Shown here piece after piece: positions 4,953-5,178 of a stretch of 5,178 bases of DNA (positions are counted from its first letter, which is position 1; each line of letters starts with the position of its first letter). This DNA is from Caldilineaceae bacterium (GTDB taxonomy: Bacteria > Chloroflexota > Anaerolineae > Caldilineales > Caldilineaceae), in contig JAHEML010000343.1 of the NCBI GenBank assembly GCA_024643705.1, positions 1 to 5,178 of the forward strand, written 5' to 3'. The translations under genes and the position numbers were made by a program. Under the pieces are notes generated by a model. That model was not told the origin of the DNA and searched no databases. It worked only from the letters and a program-made list of their open reading frames with translations.

Positions 4953-5178
4953 TCACGCGGCGACTTGCGCTGGATCGATCGCCGCCTCCATCGTTGCAGC
5001 CACTGTTGACGGCGGTGAGGTACGCGCTTCACCCGCCTGAATTCAACAGGACTGCCCAACGGAATATGGGTTATGCGGCGAGAGAGAAGTCAGCCCGAAC
5101 GAGCCAGATTGCCGCCGCCGCATAACCCATGTTGAACTGAGCCGGTGGACCGAGTGGGCTGGCTATGGAATTTCAGTC
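4770..5178. other. Gene-poor right end
   Basis: No firm intact gene is seen. A plus-strand frame at 4789-5040 has a start codon but a low-complexity Ser/Ala/Arg composition, no ribosome site and no family signature, and it lies opposite the possible relic on the minus strand. GCGGCGA (4957-4963) and TCGCCGC (4979-4985) form a 7-bp stem with a 15-nt loop. The large inverted repeat is listed separately. The last 40 bp show nothing recognisable, and any next gene would begin outside the window. Confidence 0.45.
5041..5137. repeat. 15-bp perfect inverted repeat with outer AAC/GTT motifs
   Basis: ATGGGTTATGCGGCG (5066-5080) and its exact reverse complement (5116-5130) flank a 35-nt loop, a very stable hairpin in RNA or single-stranded DNA. 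Outside it, GTTGAAC (5131-5137) faces GCCCAAC (5054-5060) and ATTCAAC (5041-5047), which fit the GTTRRRY and RYYYAAC core patterns of integron attC sites. Unlike typical attC, the inner stem is perfect, with no extrahelical base seen, and spacers exist on one side only. There is no T-run, so it is not an ordinary terminator. It could be a recombination site, a small mobile repeat or an RNA hairpin. Confidence 0.5.

Noticed and set aside
4789..5040. 83-codon plus-strand frame with ATG
   Set aside because: The composition is low-complexity Ser/Ala/Arg, there is no ribosome site and no family motif, and the opposite strand over 4780-4920 looks more protein-like.
5054..5137. A canonical integron attC site
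   Set aside because: The core-like heptamers are present, but the inner stem is perfect, the spacers are one-sided and no integrase or cassette structure is visible, so only an attC-like description is justified.

Overview
The window is about 5.2 kb of moderately GC-rich bacterial DNA (mid-to-high fifties percent by eye). It carries four convincing genes: a two-HRDC ribonuclease D, a four-helix EamA/SMR-type small membrane protein, a large YfhO-family membrane protein and, on the opposite strand, a divergent cold-shock protein. No gene names the organism with certainty. Moderate GC, short heptanucleotide tandem arrays and a YfhO protein of this style would suit a Chloroflexota-like or cyanobacteria-like environmental bacterium, but this is a weak inference.

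Layout. Bases 1-262 hold no firm gene. They contain a near-consensus sigma70-type promoter (TTGACA, 17 bp, TATGAT at 96-124) that would drive the rightward genes. The ribonuclease D gene (263-1465) comes first. After a 77-bp gap comes the small membrane protein (1543-1908), and 15 bp later the 827-residue YfhO-like protein (1924-4407). The last two very probably share a transcript. The YfhO gene and the csp gene (4493-4687, minus strand) converge across an 85-bp gap with two small palindromes. From 4688 to the end there is the csp leader, a possible coding relic on the minus strand (4767-4952) and a 15-bp inverted repeat with a 35-nt loop (5066-5130).

How the genes may work together. A small EamA/SMR protein of the ArnE/ArnF style next to a GT-C-superfamily membrane protein resembles the lipid-linked sugar flippase plus glycosyltransferase pairs used in cell-envelope glycosylation. 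The cytoplasmic enzyme that would charge the lipid carrier is not in the window. Ribonuclease D acts in tRNA 3'-end maturation and has no obvious link to the pair.

Most notable structure. The YfhO gene is decorated by tracts with a 7-bp period: around its GTG start codon, in codons 11-22, in codons 222-244 (giving a visible 7-residue Gly-Tyr-Trp repeat) and, more degenerately, in codons 715-733 (a Gln-Ser-Pro-rich linker). A related remnant lies just upstream of the small membrane protein gene. This suggests that a heptanucleotide repeat family has spread in and around this operon and been absorbed into coding sequence.
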